Under the pieces are notes generated by a model. It searched no databases. It saw only the letters and a list, made by a program, of their open reading frames with translations, and was not told where the DNA came from. From Candidatus Scatomorpha merdipullorum (lineage in GTDB: Bacteria > Bacillota > Clostridia > Oscillospirales > Oscillospiraceae), in NCBI GenBank assembly GCA_018716795.1, contig DVJK01000236.1:1-9286 (forward strand): 9,286 nt of DNA. Direction: 5' to 3'. This document shows, piece after piece, positions 6,769 through 9,286 of this stretch. The stretch's first letter is position 1. Each line of letters starts with the position of its first letter. A program made the position numbers and the translations under genes.

Positions 6769-6796
6769 ATTATGCCCCGGGTTCGCGGATTGACAA
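6769..6796 (-). promoter_or_regulatory. Promoter of the P-loop ATPase gene
   Basis: Minus-strand TTGTCA (6791-6796), a 16-base spacer and CATAAT (6769-6774) form a good sigma-A promoter with five of six matches in each box. It lies about 50 bases upstream of the ATG at 6718. Its -35 box overlaps that of the opposite-strand promoter. Confidence 0.6.
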
Positions 6797-6818
6797 CGCA
6801 ATGCCGCCGGGATATAAT
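6790..6818 (+). promoter_or_regulatory. Perfect-consensus promoter of the HAD phosphatase gene
   Basis: TTGACA (6790-6795), exactly 17 bases, then TATAAT (6813-6818): a complete match to the sigma-A consensus. Transcription should start near 6825, leaving only about 13 bases of leader, with GAGGTG (6827-6832) as ribosome binding site before the ATG at 6838. Confidence 0.85.
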
Positions 6819-6837
6819 CGCCTCGTGAGGTGAGCGC

Positions 6838-7479
6838 ATGTATAAAACGATACTCTTCGACTTCGACGGCACCGTTTTCGACACCGGCGAGGGCATCATG
6901 AAATCCGTCCGCTACGCCGCGGAGGCCTTTGGCTATTCCGAGCCGGACTGGCGCGCGCTGCGCAGCTTTGTCGGGCCGCCGCTGGTGGAGAGCTTCGCGC
7001 GGCGCTATGGCGTCTCGAGCGAGCGCGCGAGGGAGATGACCGCGAAATACCGCGAGCGCTATGCCGAGCGCGGCATAGAGGAGTGCAGCGTCTATCCCGG
7101 CGTGCCCGAGCTGGTGCGCTTCCTGCGCGGGCGCGGCGCGAAGGTCGCCGTCGCGACGGGGAAGCCCACGGACTTCACGGTTGAAATCCTGCGCCGCAAC
7201 GGGCTCGGCGAGCTGTTCGACAGCGTGCTGGGCAGCGAATTTGACGGCAGGAGGGGCCAGAAGTGGGAGGTCATCTCCGAGCTGCTTGAAAAATACGGCC
7301 GCGAGGGCGCGGTCATGGTCGGCGACCGGGACAACGACGTGCGAGGGGCCAAGCGCTGCGGCATACCCTGCATCGGCGTCGCCTGGGGCTACGCCGAGCC
7401 CGGCGAGCTCGAGCGCGAGGGCGCCATAGCCGTCGCGGCCGACACGGGCGAGCTCCGCGCCCTGCTCCTCGAGGGCTGA
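6838..7479 (+). CDS. HAD-superfamily phosphatase (phosphoglycolate phosphatase/5'-nucleotidase-like)
   Basis: A 213-residue HAD hydrolase that should dephosphorylate a small phosphorylated metabolite through an aspartyl-phosphate intermediate. Motif I is DFDGT (nucleophile Asp8, acid/base Asp10). Motif II is VATGKP with Thr107. The motif III lysine is probably Lys142 in GQKWEVI. Motif IV is GDRDNDVRGA with Asp163 and Asp167. The helical cap insert between about residues 15 and 85 contains FVGPPLVESF, typical of Gph/PpaX-like and clostridial 5'-nucleotidase-like members. Length is normal. The start has GAGGTG just upstream and a perfect promoter. It appears monocistronic, ending at a strong terminator. 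The substrate (phosphoglycolate, pyrophosphate or a nucleotide) cannot be decided from the sequence. Confidence 0.92.
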   Translation: MYKTILFDFDGTVFDTGEGIMKSVRYAAEAFGYSEPDWRALRSFVGPPLVESFARRYGVSSERAREMTAKYRERYAERGIEECSVYPGVPELVRFLRGRGAKVAVATGKPTDFTVEILRRNGLGELFDSVLGSEFDGRRGQKWEVISELLEKYGREGAVMVGDRDNDVRGAKRCGIPCIGVAWGYAEPGELEREGAIAVAADTGELRALLLEG

Positions 7480-7522
7480 GCCGCTTTGCCGGAAATTGCG
7501 ATTTTCCGCCGGAAAAGTACAT

Positions 7523-7558
7523 AAAACCCCGGGAATCCGAAGATTCCCGGGGTTTTTT
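7523..7558. terminator. Bidirectional intrinsic terminator
   Basis: A perfect 15-bp stem (7523-7537 with 7542-7556) closes the tetraloop CGAA and is followed by TTTTTT on the plus strand. Reading the minus strand, the same stem is followed by TTTTAT. It lies between the convergent HAD phosphatase (stop 7479) and CoA-transferase (stop 7581) genes and should end both transcripts. Confidence 0.93.
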
Positions 7559-7580
7559 ATGTTTTACGGGGTAAAGGGCG

Positions 7581-8915
7581 TCAGCGCTTGTTGCTGCGGC
7601 GCCAGATGCGCTGCTCCTCGGCGGCCTTGATGAGCTCGTCGCGGAAGTCGGGGTGGGCGAGGTTTACAAGCATCTCGGTGCGCTCCCAGCTCGAGCGGCC
7701 GGCGAGGTTGGCGACGCCGTTTTCGGTGGCGATGTAGTAGGCCTGGCTGCGCGGCGAGGTGATAATCTCGCCGTTGAAGTGCGGGACGATGTTGCTGTGC
7801 CGCACGCCGTTTTTGTCGACGCGGGAGGAGGCCAGGCAGATGAAGGCCTTGCCGCCCTTGCTCATCGCCGCGCCGGTGAGGAAGTCCACCTGCCCGCCGG
7901 TGCCGGAGATGTGCCGGAGGCCGGCGCTCTCGCTGCTTATCTGTCCGTAGAGGTCGACGGCGACGCAGCTGTTCAGCGAGACGAAGTTATCCATGCTCGC
8001 AATGACCTGCGGGTTGTTCACGTAGGCTATGGGCAGGGCAATGAGGCCCGGGTTCTCGTCCAGCCAGTCGTAGAGCTCGCGCGAGCCGGTGGCGAGGCCG
8101 AGGACGCCCTTGCCGGGGAAGATGGCCTTGCGCTTGTTGGTGAGCTTCCCGGCCTTGTAGAGGTCGAGGAAGCCGTCGGTGCAGAGCTCGGTGTGCATGC
8201 CCAGGTCCTTGAGGTCGCTCTCCGCCAGGATGGTGCCCAGGGCGTCGGGCGTGCCGCCTATGCCGAGCTGGAGCGTTGCGCCGTCGACGATGTAGGGCAG
8301 GACGTTGTTGGCAATGGCGATGTCCTCCGGCGAGGGCGTCTTGTGCCCGACGGTGGGCACCTCGTCCGTGTGCCCCTCGACTATCATGTCGACGTCGGAG
8401 ATATGGATGCTCTCGTTATAAGCGCCGTAGACCTTGGGCAGGTGCGGGTTAATCTCCAGCACTATCTTGTCCGCGCGGCCTATCATGTCCAGGCTCGTGC
8501 CCGCGGAGACGGAGAAGTTGAAGTAGCCGTGCCTGTCCATGGGCGTGGCGCAGACAAAGGCGACGTTGACGTGCAGGAACTCCCTGTGATACCAGGCGAG
8601 GTTGCGGAATATCATCGGCGTGAAGTATGCAAGGCCCTTGTCCATGAGCTTGCGGTCGTAGCCCGAGGCGTGCCAGCAGTTATATGTGAAATGCTCGCCC
8701 GTGGGGTCGCACTCTATGACCTCGATGGGGCCGTACATTATCTGCGCGCGGATATTGACGTCAAAGAGCTCGTCGCGTCGCTTGGCGAGGGCGGCGTCGC
8801 AGAGGGAGGCGAAGGTCGTGCCGTTGCCGTACTCAACCCAGTCGCCGCTTTTGACAAGGGCCGCCGCCTGCTCGGGCGTGCCCAGCTTGCTCTTGTACTC
8901 AGCGATAAAGTCCAT
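7581..8915 (-). CDS. Acyl-CoA:acetate CoA-transferase (butyryl-CoA:acetate/4-hydroxybutyrate CoA-transferase family)
   Basis: A 444-residue family I CoA-transferase of the acetyl-CoA hydrolase/transferase group. It moves CoA between an acyl-CoA (often butyryl-CoA) and acetate, typically the last step of butyrate formation. It starts MDFIAEYKSKL and ends HIWRRSN-like (RIWRRSNKR), as in gut-bacterial butyryl-CoA:acetate CoA-transferases. Visible motifs are QLGIGGTPDALG (216-227), GMHTELCTDG (239-248) with predicted catalytic Glu243, by analogy with Glu238 of the 4-hydroxybutyrate enzyme, and SGTGGQVDF (337-345) for the CoA/oxyanion site. The ATG at 8915 has GGAGG seven bases upstream. It is a single-gene unit with its own promoter and terminator. 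The central region, around residues 60-190, departs from the Roseburia-type enzyme as I remember it, so a propionate or 4-hydroxybutyrate role is possible. Confidence 0.9.
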   Translation of the reverse strand: MDFIAEYKSKLGTPEQAAALVKSGDWVEYGNGTTFASLCDAALAKRRDELFDVNIRAQIMYGPIEVIECDPTGEHFTYNCWHASGYDRKLMDKGLAYFTPMIFRNLAWYHREFLHVNVAFVCATPMDRHGYFNFSVSAGTSLDMIGRADKIVLEINPHLPKVYGAYNESIHISDVDMIVEGHTDEVPTVGHKTPSPEDIAIANNVLPYIVDGATLQLGIGGTPDALGTILAESDLKDLGMHTELCTDGFLDLYKAGKLTNKRKAIFPGKGVLGLATGSRELYDWLDENPGLIALPIAYVNNPQVIASMDNFVSLNSCVAVDLYGQISSESAGLRHISGTGGQVDFLTGAAMSKGGKAFICLASSRVDKNGVRHSNIVPHFNGEIITSPRSQAYYIATENGVANLAGRSSWERTEMLVNLAHPDFRDELIKAAEEQRIWRRSNKR

Positions 8916-8949
8916 GTCTCATCCTCCGTTTATATTTGTCTTCAACGCC

Positions 8950-8978
8950 ATTATCGCACACTTCCTCGGCTTTGGCAA
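8950..8978 (-). promoter_or_regulatory. Promoter of the CoA-transferase gene
   Basis: On the minus strand, TTGCCA (8973-8978), a 17-base spacer and GATAAT (8950-8955) match the sigma-A consensus at five of six positions in each box. The predicted start near 8943 leaves a leader of about 27 bases carrying GGAGG. No riboswitch-sized leader is present. Confidence 0.72.
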
Positions 8979-9098
8979 GCCCTCAAAAAAGTTTTGTATT
9001 TCGCCGGTTTTGGGGATATAACGGGTTAAAGTGTTACAGATAAGTGAGATAAAGAGCAGAGGGCCGCGGACGCGCGGGCGGCGCGGGGCAAGGGGTCG

Positions 9099-9127
9099 TC
9101 ATATCCCGGGCGGGACGGGCATATTAT
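9099..9127 (+). promoter_or_regulatory. Sigma-E-like sporulation promoter upstream of spoIIIAA
   Basis: TCATATC (9099-9105), 14 bases, then CATATTAT (9120-9127) resembles the sporulation sigma-E consensus (KMATATT, 14-15 bases, CATACANT) with mismatches at one -35 and two -10 positions. The spoIIIA operon is a known sigma-E target in Bacillus, which supports the call. The bases 8979-9098 hold no other feature I can support. Confidence 0.55.
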
Positions 9128-9133
9128 CTCGGC

Positions 9134-9286
9134 ATGAGGACGGATGGATTTGAAAGGGCCTCGGCGCTGCTGCCGGGGGATATGAGGCAGGCGGCGCTGG
9201 CGCTGCCGGAGAGGGTGAAGGCCTCGGCGGAGGAGTTCCGCCTGAGGGCGGGAAGCCCGCCCGCGCTGCTGGGCCGGGAGGGGGAG
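9134..9286 (+). CDS. spoIIIAA: Stage III sporulation protein AA, N-terminal fragment (continues beyond window)
   Basis: The first 51 codons run open to the right edge. The translation starts MRTDGFERASALLPGDMRQ and continues LPERVKASAEEFRLRAGSPPALL. The LP..(M/I)R and E(F/L)RLRAG.PP pattern is characteristic of the SpoIIIAA N terminus, ahead of its secretion-type ATPase domain, which lies outside the window. SpoIIIAA is the cytoplasmic ATPase of the SpoIIIA-SpoIIQ channel between mother cell and forespore. No Shine-Dalgarno is found in the dozen bases before the ATG at 9134. In-frame alternatives further down would cut into the conserved start. The neighbouring genes of the operon should follow to the right. 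Assignment is by motif memory from a short fragment. Confidence 0.8.
   Translation, partial: MRTDGFERASALLPGDMRQAALALPERVKASAEEFRLRAGSPPALLGREGE

Noticed and set aside
5654..7479. Two-gene defence or toxin-antitoxin module (P-loop ATPase plus HAD phosphatase)
   Set aside because: The genes are divergent, both belong to general clostridial families, and there is no nuclease, reverse transcriptase, sensor or mobile-element context.
7653..9029. 458-codon open frame opposite the CoA-transferase
   Set aside because: Antisense shadow of a confidently assigned gene. Val/Asp/Gly/Ala-rich and without motifs; it also runs through the CoA-transferase promoter.

Overview
The window looks like chromosome of a GC-rich, endospore-forming member of the Clostridia, probably a gut-type butyrate or amino-acid fermenter near the Oscillospiraceae. 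That is inferred from the spoIIIAA start at the right edge, a butyryl-CoA:acetate-type CoA-transferase, clostridial one-carbon genes and the clostridial style of the MATE and P-loop proteins. No plasmid, phage, insertion sequence, CRISPR or rRNA/tRNA signal was seen.

Left block (1-3797, + strand): a tightly overlapped operon. It holds the 3' end of fhs (formate-tetrahydrofolate ligase), then fchA (methenyl-THF cyclohydrolase), folD (methylene-THF dehydrogenase), a compact formate/nitrite-family channel, and an iron-dependent alcohol dehydrogenase. Stops and starts overlap by 1, 1, 4 and 14 bases, so translation is probably coupled. Together the first four genes would move formate across the membrane and interconvert formate, 10-formyl-, methenyl- and methylene-THF. 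The FolD copy lacks the lysine and glutamine needed for cyclohydrolase activity, which fits the presence of the dedicated cyclohydrolase next to it.

Middle (3798-4095): a 298-bp gap between convergent genes, packed with about eight consecutive stem-loops and a short direct repeat that runs into the end of the next gene. It contains no gene.

Centre (4096-7479): a MATE-family efflux transporter (- strand) with its own promoter; a P-loop ATPase-like protein (- strand) with a terminator hairpin; and, divergent from it, a HAD-family phosphatase (+ strand). The divergent pair has promoters whose -35 boxes are the same bases read on opposite strands.

Right block (7480-9286): a bidirectional terminator, a monocistronic CoA-transferase (- strand) with a strong promoter and ribosome binding site, and the first 51 codons of spoIIIAA (+ strand), preceded by a sigma-E-like promoter that would start transcription at or next to the ATG. 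I see no wholly novel system. The most unusual items are the stem-loop array, the dehydrogenase-only FolD, the shared -35 promoter pair and the possible leaderless spoIIIAA mRNA.
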